Part shown: one piece after another, positions 27,042 to 36,726 of the stretch
How positions within the stretch are numbered: position 1 is the first letter of the stretch
How the letters are laid out: the number at the start of each line of letters is the position of its first letter
Source: Shewanella algae
GTDB taxonomy: Bacteria > Pseudomonadota > Gammaproteobacteria > Enterobacterales > Shewanellaceae
Length of the DNA: 64,000 nt
Direction of reading: 5' to 3'
Assembly: GCF_009183365.2 (NCBI RefSeq)
Contig: NZ_CP068230.1
Coordinates: 2,137,001 to 2,201,000 of the forward strand
Translations under genes and position numbers: made by a program
The notes under the pieces: generated by a model
The model's input: the letters and a program-made list of their open reading frames with translations, nothing else
Database searches by the model: none
What the model was told of the DNA's origin: nothing

Positions 27042-30000
27042 TCAGGGACGGGCCATATCTGACTCGGCGCTGTTACCATGGCTCTTGCGTGGCGCGCTTT
27101 CGCCATTGGCCTGATACTCACGGCCTTTGGGCACTTCAACGTGAGCACGTTGATCCACCTGTGGCTTGGTTGTATCTGAGCCAACCATAGTGCTGAAGCG
27201 ACTGACTCTTGGTGCGGCGCTTGCCTGGGTTGTTGCAGGTGTTGCTGCCGGGCTTTCCTTGGCTTCATTGCTTGCCTGACGCGCAGGGCGGCTGATAGCA
27301 GCCGGCTTGGCCATAGGGGCAGAGGCGGCGACGCTTGCCGATGCAGTTTCTGCCTTGGGCTTGGATGCAATCTCTTCAGCAGCTTTTGCCTTGGGCGCTT
27401 CGCTCGCTTTCTCTGCCGTTTTTGATGGCGCAGCTTCTTTTGCAACTTCAGCTTTTTCAGCTTGGGCTTCAGGCGCTGTCACTGGCTCGGCTTCTGCTGT
27501 TTTGGGCTCAGTTTTTACCTCGACTTCGGCGGCTTTTGCATCGGCAACGACTTCTACCTTGGCAGCGACCTCGGCTTGAGGCTTGGTCTCAACCTGAGCT
27601 TCGGCTGTTGCTTCAGCTTTGGCTTCAACCTGAGGAGCCGGCTTGGCAACAACTTGAGGTTCAGCTTGCTCTTGAGCTTTGTCGGCAGGCTTTGCTTGCT
27701 CAGCGGCGACTTCAACGGCAGCGGCAGGCGCTGATGCCTCGGCGACAACCGCTTCTTTAGCGTTATTTGCTACTTCAGAGGCTGCTTTTTCAGTGCTTGC
27801 CTTTTCAGTGCTTTCAGACTCTTCGCCTTCCTGTTCAGTACGGCGGCGACGCTGACCGGCTGCGCGCAGATGACGAGGGCTGCGGCGGCTACGGCGTTGG
27901 CCTTCGCGCTTGGGCTTGTCGTCTTCTTCAGCGCCCTCAATGGCTTCGGCATCACTTTGAACACCACTAGCTTGAACACTGGTTTCAGCGATTTGCTCGG
28001 CATTGGCAACAGGGCTGGCTTCGGCGCTTGCCTGAATGTCTTGTGAAACCTCTGCACCTTGGGCTTTAGTGGCAACCTGAGTTGACTCTTCACCCTTCAG
28101 CTCGGCAGCGGTTTCGCTCTTGGCTTCTGACTTGGCTTCAACTTCGGCCTGAACTTCCATTTCCTTGGACTCAGCCTGAGTTGCGGCAGGCTTACGACGG
28201 CTGCGACGCGGCTTGTCAGTTTGCTCGGCGTTATCCTTGGCATCGCTCTCTTTGGTGCGAGTTGGCTTGGCCTCGGTTTTTGCCTCAACCTTTACTTCAG
28301 ATTTGGCCTGGGCGCTGGCTTTCACTTCGGCGCTGGTTGCCTCTGCTGTATTGTCAACGGTTTCCTGTGCATCGCTGGCCTCAATGCGCACCTTACGACG
28401 CAGGTTGCGACGTTGGCGACGCTCACGGGCGGCTTCCTGTTTTGGTTCCTGCTCGCTTTCGTCACGGGCCTTGCTGCGGCTCTTGCGTTCATCCACAGCT
28501 TCAGACTTGGGAGCCTTGTCGTTACGGTCACCACGGGTTGGCTTGCCGGTATCGTTTGCCTGACGCTTGTTGCCTTGCTCGTCTTTATCACGGGCAGGGC
28601 GCTCATTGGCGGACGATTTACGGTTGCGGCTGCGTGAATCGCGGTTACCGTCTTTGTCATCACCACTCTTGCGACGTCTGTCGTTGCGGTCATTGCGACG
28701 GTTACGGCGGTTGTTCTGGCCGCTGCCTTCCTGATTGTCTTTAGTGCTCTTTTCCTGCTTCTTGTCGGCTTGTGGCTCGGAAGAGGAGAAGATGGCACCC
28801 AGGGCGGCGAAGAAACGGGAAATTATTCCGGGCTTGGCCGCTTCAGTCGTTGCGGCTTTGGCCGCCGGTTTGGCTGTCTGTGGTGCTTCGGCAGTTTCCT
28901 GCTTGAGAGGTGTAGCAAAACCACTCAAGGCTGGCTTGGGTGCAGCAGCACGTTCCAGTTTACGTGGCTCATACAGTTTGTTTTCCGGCTCTTCCACACG
29001 CTGGTAGCTGACTTCAGAGATCTGGTCGTCCTTGCGATGACGTACCACGCGGTAGTTCGGGGTCATCATGTGTGGATCCGGGATCACATAGACTTCAACA
29101 TCATGGCGCTGCTCAGTGATGCGTATGGCCTTGCGCTTTTCGTTCAGCAGGTAAGCCGCGACATCCACAGGCACTATGGCCTCAATCTGAGAGGTGTTTT
29201 CCTTGATGGCTTCTTCTTCCATCAGGCGCAGAATCGACAGTGCCAGCGACTCGGTACCACGAATGGTGCCTTGGCCGTTACAGCGTGGGCAGATGTGAGC
29301 GGCGGACTCTTCCAGAGACGGACGCAGACGCTGACGGGACATTTCCATCAGACCGAAGCGGGAAATACGGCCCAATTGCACACGGGCACGGTCATGGTGA
29401 ACTGCGTCACGCAGACGGTTTTCCACTTCACGTTGGTGTCTGACCGGAGTCATATCGATGAAGTCGATAACCACCAGGCCGCCCAAGTCGCGCAGACGCA
29501 ACTGACGGGCAATCTCGTCGGCGGCTTCCAGGTTGGTGTTCAGTGCGGTTTCTTCGATATCGCCGCCCTTGGTGGCTCTGGCGGAGTTGATATCGATAGA
29601 GGTCAGTGCTTCGGTGGGATCGATAACGATAGAGCCGCCGGAAGGCAGTCTAACTTCGCGCTGGAATGCGGATTCTATCTGTGACTCAATCTGATAGTGG
29701 GTAAAGAGCGGCACTTCAGATGAGTAGGGTTTGACTCTGTCGACAAAATCAGGACGTACCAGGGCGATATGCTGCTTGGCATCGGCATAAATTTGTGGGT
29801 GGTCGATTAGAATTTCGCCTACATCACGGCGCAGGTAATCACGGATGGCGCGAACGATAACATTGCTTTCCTGATGAATCAGGAAAGGAGCAGGGCGACT
29901 CTCGGCCGCTTCCTGAATCGCTGTCCAATGGTGCAGCAATACCTTCAAGTCCCACTGCAGATCGGCGGCGGCCTTGCCAACACCTGCGGTGCGGACAATC

Positions 30001-30497
30001 AGCCCCATGCCGTTGGGCACTTCCAGGTTTTCCATGGCCTCTTTCAGCTCAGTGCGCTCATCACCTTCTATCCGACGGGAGATACCACCGGCGCGAGGGT
30101 TGTTGGGCATGAGTACCAGGTAAGAGCCGGCCAGACTGATAAAGGTGGTCAGGGCGGCGCCCTTGTTACCACGTTCTTCTTTATCTATCTGAACTATGAC
30201 TTCCTGGCCTTCACTGACTACTTCTTTAATGCTGGGACGACCCTGGAAGGAGTAACCTTTGGGGAAGTACTCGCGGGCGATCTCTTTCAGGGGCAGAAAG
30301 CCATGGCGTTCGGCACCATAGTCAACAAAAGCCGCTTCCAGAGAGGGTTCTACGCGGGTGATTTTACCTTTATAAATATTGGCTTTCTTCTGCTCATGGC
30401 CTGGGCTTTCGATATCCAGATCATAGAGTTGTTGCCCATCAACCAGGGCAACGCGCAACTCCTCGGATTGAGTCGCATTGATTAACATCCGTTTCAT
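27042..30497 (-). CDS. rne: Ribonuclease E
   Basis: This 1151-residue essential endoribonuclease is the scaffold of the RNA degradosome. The catalytic half (1-515) closely follows E. coli: MKRMLINATQSEELRVALVD, the S1 region, the Asp pair in LTSIDINSARAT (about 303) and VVIDFIDMTPVRHQ (about 346), and the Zn-link CPRCNGQG (about 404). The other half is low-complexity. It keeps the membrane-binding helix PGIISRFFAALGAIFSSSE (about 580) and the Arg-rich RNA site RRSRRSPRHLRAAGQRRRR (about 860). The stretch about 900-1110 is almost all Ala, Glu, Lys and Val repeats, longer and more repetitive than in E. coli. Long reading frames antisense to this tail are composition artefacts. Confidence 0.96.
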   Translation of the reverse strand: MKRMLINATQSEELRVALVDGQQLYDLDIESPGHEQKKANIYKGKITRVEPSLEAAFVDYGAERHGFLPLKEIAREYFPKGYSFQGRPSIKEVVSEGQEVIVQIDKEERGNKGAALTTFISLAGSYLVLMPNNPRAGGISRRIEGDERTELKEAMENLEVPNGMGLIVRTAGVGKAAADLQWDLKVLLHHWTAIQEAAESRPAPFLIHQESNVIVRAIRDYLRRDVGEILIDHPQIYADAKQHIALVRPDFVDRVKPYSSEVPLFTHYQIESQIESAFQREVRLPSGGSIVIDPTEALTSIDINSARATKGGDIEETALNTNLEAADEIARQLRLRDLGGLVVIDFIDMTPVRHQREVENRLRDAVHHDRARVQLGRISRFGLMEMSRQRLRPSLEESAAHICPRCNGQGTIRGTESLALSILRLMEEEAIKENTSQIEAIVPVDVAAYLLNEKRKAIRITEQRHDVEVYVIPDPHMMTPNYRVVRHRKDDQISEVSYQRVEEPENKLYEPRKLERAAAPKPALSGFATPLKQETAEAPQTAKPAAKAATTEAAKPGIISRFFAALGAIFSSSEPQADKKQEKSTKDNQEGSGQNNRRNRRNDRNDRRRKSGDDKDGNRDSRSRNRKSSANERPARDKDEQGNKRQANDTGKPTRGDRNDKAPKSEAVDERKSRSKARDESEQEPKQEAARERRQRRNLRRKVRIEASDAQETVDNTAEATSAEVKASAQAKSEVKVEAKTEAKPTRTKESDAKDNAEQTDKPRRSRRKPAATQAESKEMEVQAEVEAKSEAKSETAAELKGEESTQVATKAQGAEVSQDIQASAEASPVANAEQIAETSVQASGVQSDAEAIEGAEEDDKPKREGQRRSRRSPRHLRAAGQRRRRTEQEGEESESTEKASTEKAASEVANNAKEAVVAEASAPAAAVEVAAEQAKPADKAQEQAEPQVVAKPAPQVEAKAEATAEAQVETKPQAEVAAKVEVVADAKAAEVEVKTEPKTAEAEPVTAPEAQAEKAEVAKEAAPSKTAEKASEAPKAKAAEEIASKPKAETASASVAASAPMAKPAAISRPARQASNEAKESPAATPATTQASAAPRVSRFSTMVGSDTTKPQVDQRAHVEVPKGREYQANGESAPRKSHGNSAESDMARP

Positions 30498-31085
30498 GAT
30501 GACGTCATTCTTCTTAATAAGAGGTCATCAAACGTACTGGTCGCTGCATTACGGGCCTGGTCTCATTCGGGCGACGCCTCTCGGCGTTCCTCCAGGCTGG
30601 GAGGTGCGCATTGCTGTTAGACGCATTCGCTGCGTGTCGCATCCTATTTATGGCTTATTTTTCAATGATTACAAAAACAAGGAATTCGTTGTAAAACATC
30701 AACCAACCCCATAAATTCTTCAATAATAATCCGGTAATGCCGAAGTCGAGCCTTGTCGTTTGATGACGAGTTAACATTAACTTTCGAAAACAGCATAGTG
30801 GCGGCTTGAAAGTGGTCTGAATTTCGTGTTTCCGTCCAGGTTTAACCGTAAAAACAATTTTTTCAGTAGTGTTCTTTTATGTACGGTTTGCAAATCAACT
30901 ATTTGCGACCTCGGAGGTCAGACATCGCTCAAGCGCTTTCCACTGTTCGAACCGTTCATAGATTGAGCAATGGCTCATCAATACGCAGGGTTCGCCGCTG
31001 AAATATAGCTGAATTCAAAAAAATCGGCAATCAAAAGCCTCAACATGTTGTACAATAGCGCGCCCCGAACCGCAACATAAGTGTT
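30498..31085. promoter_or_regulatory. Structured rne leader and divergent rluC promoter region
   Basis: These 588 bp lie between rne (-) and rluC (+), the same divergent layout as E. coli. There the long rne 5' UTR folds into hairpins that RNase E itself cuts to control its level. Here, close to the rne start, two compact hairpins are visible: ACGCC/GGCGT (30574-30587) and CCTCC/GGAGG (30589-30604). Another palindrome GACCTCGGAGGTC lies at about 30908-30920. A TACAAT box (about 31050) may be the rluC -10. Autoregulation here is inferred from position and structure. Confidence 0.55.
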
Positions 31086-32051
31086 ATGAATACCGAGACG
31101 CCATCACCCAATCAGCAAGTTCGCCTGGTGACCATTGACGAAGACAATGTTGGCCAGCGCATTGACAATTTTCTGCTCAGCAAGCTCAAAGGCGTGCCCA
31201 AGAGCATGATCTATCGCATAGTGCGCAAGGGCGAAGTCAGGGTCAACAAGAAAAGGATAAAGCCTGAATACAAGTTGGCCGAAGGGGACCAGGTACGCAT
31301 TCCGCCGGTTAGGGTCAGTGAAGAAAACTACCGCACCGCGCCTTCCGCCAACCTGGAGCGGGTATCGCGCCTAGAAGACAGAATTCTTTTTGAAGACAAG
31401 CATATTCTGGTACTGAACAAACCGGCCGGCATCGCCGTACACGGTGGCAGTGGTGTGGATTACGGCGTGATTGAAGCGCTGAGATCCCTGCGGCCGCAAC
31501 AAAAGTTTCTCGAGTTGGTGCACCGTCTGGATAAAGATACTTCCGGAGTGCTTTTGGTTGCCAAGAAGCGCAGCGCGCTAAAGCACTTGCATGACCAGCT
31601 CAGGCACAAGCAGATGCAAAAAGACTATCAGGCGCTGGTTCGCGGTGAGTGGCAAAAGCACGACAAGGTGGTTAAGGCGCCATTGCTGAAGCTGACGCTC
31701 AAATCGGGTGAACGCATTGTGCGGGTAAATACCGAAGGCAAGGCCTCGGAAACCCGCTTCAAAATTTTGCAGCGTTATGACGGTGCCACACTGGTGCAGG
31801 CCAGCCCGGTTACCGGTCGTACTCATCAGATCCGGGTACACTGCCAGTATGCCGGTCATCCTATTGCCTGTGACGAAAAGTACAGTGAGCAAAAGTTTGA
31901 TGACAGTATGCGGGCACTCGGGTTGAATCGCCTGTTTCTACATGCGGCGCAACTTAAGTTCATTCACCCTGACACAGAGACTGAAATGACAGTGCAGGCT
32001 CCTTTGGATCCTGAGTTACTTGAGTTGTTGGAGAAACTTACTCGGGTATAG
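31086..32051 (+). CDS. rluC: 23S rRNA pseudouridine synthase RluC
   Basis: This 321-residue enzyme converts uridines 955, 2504 and 2580 (E. coli numbering) of 23S rRNA to pseudouridine. It has an S4 RNA-binding domain (about 20-75: GQRIDNFLLSKLKGVPKSMI) and a RluA-type catalytic domain with ELVHRLDKDTSGVLLVAKK (catalytic Asp about 149) and SPVTGRTHQIRVH. Location opposite rne supports RluC rather than RluD or RluA. The HAD gene follows by 21 bases. Confidence 0.92.
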   Translation: MNTETPSPNQQVRLVTIDEDNVGQRIDNFLLSKLKGVPKSMIYRIVRKGEVRVNKKRIKPEYKLAEGDQVRIPPVRVSEENYRTAPSANLERVSRLEDRILFEDKHILVLNKPAGIAVHGGSGVDYGVIEALRSLRPQQKFLELVHRLDKDTSGVLLVAKKRSALKHLHDQLRHKQMQKDYQALVRGEWQKHDKVVKAPLLKLTLKSGERIVRVNTEGKASETRFKILQRYDGATLVQASPVTGRTHQIRVHCQYAGHPIACDEKYSEQKFDDSMRALGLNRLFLHAAQLKFIHPDTETEMTVQAPLDPELLELLEKLTRV

Positions 32052-32072
32052 CAAAGAATAAGGAAACAGGCC

Positions 32073-32717
32073 ATGAAGGCATACGAGCTGCTGATATTCG
32101 ATTGGGACGGCACCCTGATGGACTCAATAGGCAAGATTGTCCGCTGTATGGAAAATACGGCAAGGGTAATGGCCTTGCCTATACCCTCGGAGCAGGCAGT
32201 ACGTGACATTATTGGCCTATCTATGACAGAGGCCTTGCAATGCCTCTATCCAGCGGGAAGCGTTGGCGAATATCAGGCGCTCAGGGAGGAATATAAGCAG
32301 CAGTTCCTGCAGCTTGATACCACGCCTAGCCCACTTTTCAGTGAAACTCCGGCACTGCTGTCACAGCTGCGCAATGAGAAGTATCTGCTGGCGGTGGCGA
32401 CAGGTAAGGCAAGGGCAGGTCTTGAACGTGTACTGCGGGAAACTGGGCTTGGAGAGTTTTTTCATGCCAGTCGCAGCGCCGATGAGGCGAGAAGTAAACC
32501 ACACCCGGATATGCTGCAGCAGCTATTGGCTGAATTAAAGATAGCGCCTGAGAGAGCTTTGATGGTGGGTGATTCGGTACACGATCTCAATATGGCTGCC
32601 AGTGCCGGTATGGATGCCATAGGGGTCAGTTATGGCGCCCATAGTCGCGAACGCTTACATGAAGCAGCGCCCAAAGCTATTATCGACACGCCATTGGGGC
32701 TTTTACATCACCTATGA
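32073..32717 (+). CDS. HAD-family phosphatase, phosphoglycolate-phosphatase-like
   Basis: This 214-residue cytoplasmic HAD hydrolase has motif I IFDWDGTLMDS (nucleophile D10, acid D12), motif II VATGKA, motif III Lys in SKPHPDML and motif IV MVGDSVHDLNMA. A small helical cap sits after motif I. Members close to rluC in this group act on phosphoglycolate or similar small phosphates; the substrate is not certain. Probably an operon with rluC. Confidence 0.85.
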   Translation: MKAYELLIFDWDGTLMDSIGKIVRCMENTARVMALPIPSEQAVRDIIGLSMTEALQCLYPAGSVGEYQALREEYKQQFLQLDTTPSPLFSETPALLSQLRNEKYLLAVATGKARAGLERVLRETGLGEFFHASRSADEARSKPHPDMLQQLLAELKIAPERALMVGDSVHDLNMAASAGMDAIGVSYGAHSRERLHEAAPKAIIDTPLGLLHHL

Positions 32718-32750
32718 TGCTTACGGGAATACAGTCCCTAGTGCACAGTG

Positions 32751-32776
32751 AAAAGGCCTGCATCTGCAGGCCTTTT
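32751..32776. terminator. Bidirectional rho-independent terminator
   Basis: A 12-bp stem (32751-32762 with 32765-32776) with A/T ends lies between the HAD gene (+) and the GAF-PAS gene (-). Confidence 0.8.
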
Positions 32777-32813
32777 ACTTTCTGTATTCTACTAAATAAA
32801 GTGAAGTGAAAGT

Positions 32814-33827
32814 TCAGGAATTGGCGGTTTTCAACTCCTGGCCCAATTGGGGACTCAGGTTATTCGCGTTTGGGGGCTCTGCGCTCAAGTTCTCTTTGCT
32901 CAGGTTCTTTGTGCTCAAGTCCTTTGCACCAAGGCTCCCGCTATTAAGATCCAATGGCTCAGTGCCCAGGCTGGACAAGGCCAGCGCCGACAGACGGGTG
33001 ATGTCGTGCGATGAGACTATGACGCCGCAAATTTCGCCGGCATCATTGATGCAGGGTGAATGTCGTACACTCATCAGTATCGGCGCGGCCAGATGCGGTG
33101 GATGCAACCACTGATTGGCTTCCAGCGTTTCGCCGTTAAAGGCCCGCTCAAGTAGCGGCCGGATCTTCTTCTCAAACGCGCTTACACCGTGCAGTTCAGC
33201 AATATGCTTACCTATGATCTCCTCTTGAACGCGGTTGAAAAGCTGCTCATACCCTTTGGAGACCATACGGTAACAGTAATCGGTACCGATAAATGCCAAC
33301 AGATGATCTGTGGTGGCTATCATCTGCTTGTGCATGGCGAGCTCGCGACTGACCAACATTCTGTGATATTCGAGACCGATACGCTGGGCCAAGATCCGGA
33401 AAAACTCTTTTGACTTGGCGCTTTCGGCCTGGGGTAGGGTGTCGAGTACAAAAATATGGCCGACCGGTTTGCCATCACTGCCGAGGATCAACTCGGCCTG
33501 ATAACTCTGGGCGCCTATCTCGCGGATCATGGCAAAATGGGGAAATCGTTTCTGCAGATCACGGGCGTGGAGTATGTGAGTGCTGGTTTCCTGTTGTTGA
33601 TAGAGGGACTCACAGGGAGAGCCGGCCAATTCAAACTCAAAAGCAGGCAGAGACTGTTTGTTGTCACAAAAGGCGATGATCTCGCCTTGGGAATCGTTTT
33701 TGAGTCGGCCAAAGCCGGCCCAGCGACATTGGGTCACCAAGGCGAGTGCGCGCAGTGCCCGTTGAAAAAAGCGTTTATCTGTGCAGGGAGCAGCCAGTAG
33801 AGCCAAGGCTTCTTCGGTATCTGTCAT
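32814..33827 (-). CDS. GAF-PAS sensor-like protein without an output domain
   Basis: This 337-residue cytoplasmic protein has a GAF-like N-terminal part (about 15-155, with CRWAGFGRL and IGAQSYQAELILGSDGKPVG). A short helix connects it to a PAS domain (about 165-280, with HLLAFIGTDYCYRMVSKGYE and GEICGVIVSSHDIT). It ends without kinase, GGDEF or HTH. The last 50 residues are unusual: a run of Leu-Ser/Asp repeats (GSLGAKDLSTKNLSKENLSA) that looks like an expanded repeat tract. It might sense a small ligand and act by protein contact; the partner is unknown. Confidence 0.7.
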   Translation of the reverse strand: MTDTEEALALLAAPCTDKRFFQRALRALALVTQCRWAGFGRLKNDSQGEIIAFCDNKQSLPAFEFELAGSPCESLYQQQETSTHILHARDLQKRFPHFAMIREIGAQSYQAELILGSDGKPVGHIFVLDTLPQAESAKSKEFFRILAQRIGLEYHRMLVSRELAMHKQMIATTDHLLAFIGTDYCYRMVSKGYEQLFNRVQEEIIGKHIAELHGVSAFEKKIRPLLERAFNGETLEANQWLHPPHLAAPILMSVRHSPCINDAGEICGVIVSSHDITRLSALALSSLGTEPLDLNSGSLGAKDLSTKNLSKENLSAEPPNANNLSPQLGQELKTANS

Positions 33828-34038
33828 CTTTTCACTCTACAAGGGATCATCAAAAGAGATATGTTGATTAATTGTTATTAGTGTAGAGCGAAAGCCGCGC
33901 TGACGCACTTCAATTTACCTTGTTGAGATAAGATTCGGACCCATCCGACACCCGTATCATCTTGCATCACAGTGCCACATGTGCTTTGGCAAGTCTGTAG
34001 GAGAGAATAGGTACAGGTAAGAGGCAGCGCCTGAGCCT

Positions 34039-34686
34039 TCATCTTCCTGGCGCCGCAGCATCTCCCAATACTTTTATACCTTGACGGGAGAGCATTTCGA
34101 TGAGCAGGATTAAGGGTAAACCTATTAGTGTGTTGGGATCCCGTCCTTCAAGGGCCCGAAACAGGGCGATGCCCAAGCCTTCACACTTAAAGCTGCCGGC
34201 ACACCAGAGCGGTTGCTCGCGGCGAACATAGTCGGCGATTTCATCTTGGCTCAGGTTTCTGAAATGCACAGTGAAGGGTTCGACTTCCACCTGAGTTTGG
34301 CCGCTGCGGCTGTCAAAGAGCGCCAGCCCGGTATAAAAGGTGATGCTTTTCCCCGAGGCAGCCTGTAATTGTTTGCAGGCTTTCTCTTCAGTCAGTGGCT
34401 TGCCGACGATTTGACCATCAATCACAGCGACCTGATCAGAACCTATCACCAGTGCGTTGCATAGCTGCTTTGCCCCGGCCTGCGCTTTGGCTGCCGCCAG
34501 ACGCTTGACCAAATCAAAGGCGGTTTCTTCAGGCTGGGGCGTTTCATCCACTTCGGGAGCCACACACTCAAACGCCAAATCCAATTTTGCCAATAGTGCC
34601 TTTCGATAGCTGGAGGTTGAGGCTAAAATCAACTGAGGTTCTGTGGTTGATACCGCAGCCTGGGTGCTGTCATCTTGGTGGGTCAT
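34039..34686 (-). CDS. yceF: Maf-type nucleotide pyrophosphatase (YceF group)
   Basis: This 215-residue Maf-family enzyme hydrolyses modified nucleoside triphosphates; the YceF group prefers m7GTP. Motifs are LILASTSSYRKALL, the central VIGSDQVAVIDGQIVGKP and FKCEGLGIALF near the end. The start at 34686 (MTHQDD) is preferred; residues before it in a longer reading have no family match. It is divergent from yceD, exactly as in related gammaproteobacteria, which supports the YceF assignment. Confidence 0.88.
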   Translation of the reverse strand: MTHQDDSTQAAVSTTEPQLILASTSSYRKALLAKLDLAFECVAPEVDETPQPEETAFDLVKRLAAAKAQAGAKQLCNALVIGSDQVAVIDGQIVGKPLTEEKACKQLQAASGKSITFYTGLALFDSRSGQTQVEVEPFTVHFRNLSQDEIADYVRREQPLWCAGSFKCEGLGIALFRALEGRDPNTLIGLPLILLIEMLSRQGIKVLGDAAAPGR

Positions 34687-34961
34687 ATCTTGGGTTCCAA
34701 AGCGATGTGGGAGCCGGATATTGTCGCCAAATTTGCCAATGCCTGGCAAGAGTGGCTTTGGGATGAGATGACTGGCTTTATTTTGCGCGGCAACGGCTTG
34801 TGAAGAGCCCTATGCTTGGGTAGAATTCTGCGTCCGTCAATTTCGAACCCGTTGGAACAGGCCTATGATGGCTGGGAGCGCACAGGTTTTGTTTCCTTTG
34901 CGAGCCTCATCATCATTTTTCCTTTGACTCCGGCGGTTTCAAACTATAATATGCGCGCCTT

Positions 34962-35486
34962 ATGCAAACAGTAAAGATACCGGTTTCAATTGATCCCATT
35001 CGTGCTGCTACCAGCCGCCTTAGCTATCAAGGTGTTGTTCCTGGTACGCAACTGAAGCGATTGAATGAATTATGTGCCGGCGACTGTTCCGATGTGACAG
35101 TGTCAATTGAGTGTGGTGTGGATTTACAGGGGATAGTCTACCTGAAAGGGAAGGCTGTGACGGAGCTCACTCTGCTATGTCAACGCTGCATGACACTATT
35201 TACCACAGAGGTTACGGTCGAGTTTAGTTTCAGTCCTTGCCGGAATGAAGCTGAAATCGATGAGCTCCCGGATGCGTATGACCCTATTGAGTGTAATGAA
35301 ATTGGCGAAGTTCGTCTGCATCAATTGATTGAAGATGAATTGATACTGGCTATGCCCTTGATACCTACTCATGACGTAGATGAATGTCATACAGGTTCCA
35401 AGGATGTGGCTATAGGCGAGATTGAAGCCGCTCAAGAGGAGCGTCCAAATCCGTTTGCAGTGTTAGAAAAACTGAAGAGCAAGTAA
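34962..35486 (+). CDS. yceD: YceD, 23S rRNA accumulation protein (DUF177)
   Basis: This 174-residue cytoplasmic protein of the DUF177 family is needed for normal 23S rRNA accumulation. It has the CxxC-type pair in LLCQRCMTLF (about 70), VEFSFSPC, the acidic middle DAYDPIEC and the VRLHQLIEDELILAMPLIP segment. Next to rpmF, the classic order, with 16 bases between. It heads the yceD-rpmF-plsX-fab unit. Confidence 0.9.
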   Translation: MQTVKIPVSIDPIRAATSRLSYQGVVPGTQLKRLNELCAGDCSDVTVSIECGVDLQGIVYLKGKAVTELTLLCQRCMTLFTTEVTVEFSFSPCRNEAEIDELPDAYDPIECNEIGEVRLHQLIEDELILAMPLIPTHDVDECHTGSKDVAIGEIEAAQEERPNPFAVLEKLKSK

Positions 35487-35502
35487 TCCAGGAGACAGAT
35501 CA

Positions 35503-35673
35503 ATGGCTGTACAACAGAATAAAAAATCTCGTTCAAAGCGCGGTATGCGCCGTTCACACGATGCACTGAGCACTGCTCAGCTGTCTGTAGACGCTACCAG
35601 CGGTGAACTGCATCGTCGTCACAATGTGACTGCTGACGGTTTCTACCGTGGCAAAAAGGTAATCAACAAGTAA
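35503..35673 (+). CDS. rpmF: 50S ribosomal protein L32
   Basis: This 56-residue ribosomal protein begins MAVQQNKKSRSKRGMRRSHD and ends GFYRGKKVINK, typical of gammaproteobacterial L32. It lacks the zinc-binding cysteines found in some bacteria. A CAGGAG ribosome site precedes the ATG. It lies between yceD and plsX, as expected, coupling lipid and ribosome gene expression. Confidence 0.97.
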   Translation: MAVQQNKKSRSKRGMRRSHDALSTAQLSVDATSGELHRRHNVTADGFYRGKKVINK

Positions 35674-35688
35674 GTTGTTGATTGTCTT

Positions 35689-36717
35689 ATGACGAGTCTG
35701 ACGCTTGCGTTAGATGCGATGGGTGGCGACCATGGCCCCCACGTGACTGTGCCTGCAGCCCTGCAGGCACTTAAATTATATCCAGATCTCAGGTTTATTC
35801 TGGTTGGTGACCAAGACCAGATACAGCCATATCTCGCCCAATCCGGGCAAGACATTACAGATAGAATAGAACTCAGGCATACCACTGAAGTGGTCAGTAT
35901 GTCCGACAGGCCAGTGCATGCTTTGCGTTGCCGGCGTGACAGCTCAATGCGTCAGGCGCTGGATGCTGTGCATAGAGGCGAGGCCCAGGCGTGTGTCAGT
36001 GCGGGAAATACCGGCGCGCTGATGGCGATGGCCAAGGTTGTACTAAAGACGCTGCCGGGTATAGACAGACCCGCTTTGGTCAGTTGTCTTCCCACCATCA
36101 ATCATAAGCCAGTCTATCTGCTGGATCTCGGGGCTAATGTTTCCTGTGATTCAGATACTCTGTTCCAGTTTTCCGTCATGGGTTCAGTACTCTGCGAAGC
36201 AGTGACCAAACAACCCAGACCCAAGGTTGCGCTGCTCAATGTCGGTAGCGAAGAGATCAAAGGCAACGATCAGGTGCAGCAGGCTGCCCAGTTGTTGCAA
36301 CATACTCCTCAAATCAATTATCAAGGTTTTATCGAAGGGGATGAGATTTACCGAGGCAAAGTCGATGTGATTGTCTGCGACGGTTTTGTCGGTAATATTA
36401 CCCTGAAAACTTCAGAAGGCATTGCCAGACTGTTGATCCATCAGCTTAAGGAAGGGCTGACCCGAGGCTTTTTTGTACGCATGTTGGCCAAATTATTGGC
36501 TCCCAGTATTCAAAGCGTGCTCAAACAGATGAACCCCGACCACTATAACGGAGCAAGTCTGATAGGATTGCGCGGAATAGTCGTCAAGAGCCATGGGAAT
36601 GCGGATGAAACTGCCTATTTACAAGCGATTAGCTTGGCAGTCACTGAAGCAAGACGTCGACTCCCTGAGATGATCAAGCAGCGTCTCGAGTCGATACTTT
36701 TAGATATAAACAGCTGA
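35689..36717 (+). CDS. plsX: Phosphate acyltransferase PlsX
   Basis: This 342-residue enzyme makes acyl-phosphate from acyl-ACP for phospholipid synthesis. Family parts are LALDAMGGDHGPHVTVPAAL, SVGNTGALMA-like SAGNTGALMAMAKV, LLDLGANVSCDSDTL, LNVGSEEIKGN and VCDGFVGNITLKTSEG. It follows rpmF by 15 bases and precedes fabH by nine, in one operon. Confidence 0.95.
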   Translation: MTSLTLALDAMGGDHGPHVTVPAALQALKLYPDLRFILVGDQDQIQPYLAQSGQDITDRIELRHTTEVVSMSDRPVHALRCRRDSSMRQALDAVHRGEAQACVSAGNTGALMAMAKVVLKTLPGIDRPALVSCLPTINHKPVYLLDLGANVSCDSDTLFQFSVMGSVLCEAVTKQPRPKVALLNVGSEEIKGNDQVQQAAQLLQHTPQINYQGFIEGDEIYRGKVDVIVCDGFVGNITLKTSEGIARLLIHQLKEGLTRGFFVRMLAKLLAPSIQSVLKQMNPDHYNGASLIGLRGIVVKSHGNADETAYLQAISLAVTEARRRLPEMIKQRLESILLDINS

Positions 36718-36726
36718 TTTCTCCTT

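Noticed and set aside
27307..28800. Many long frames antisense or out of frame to the rne tail
   Set aside because: They come from the repetitive Ala/Glu/Lys codons of the RNase E tail, lack ribosome sites and are Leu/Ala/Gln/Arg-rich without protein motifs.
30478..30714. 78-codon plus-strand frame over the rne leader
   Set aside because: It overlaps the rne start, reads through the leader hairpins and has no ribosome site; the structure explains the sequence better.
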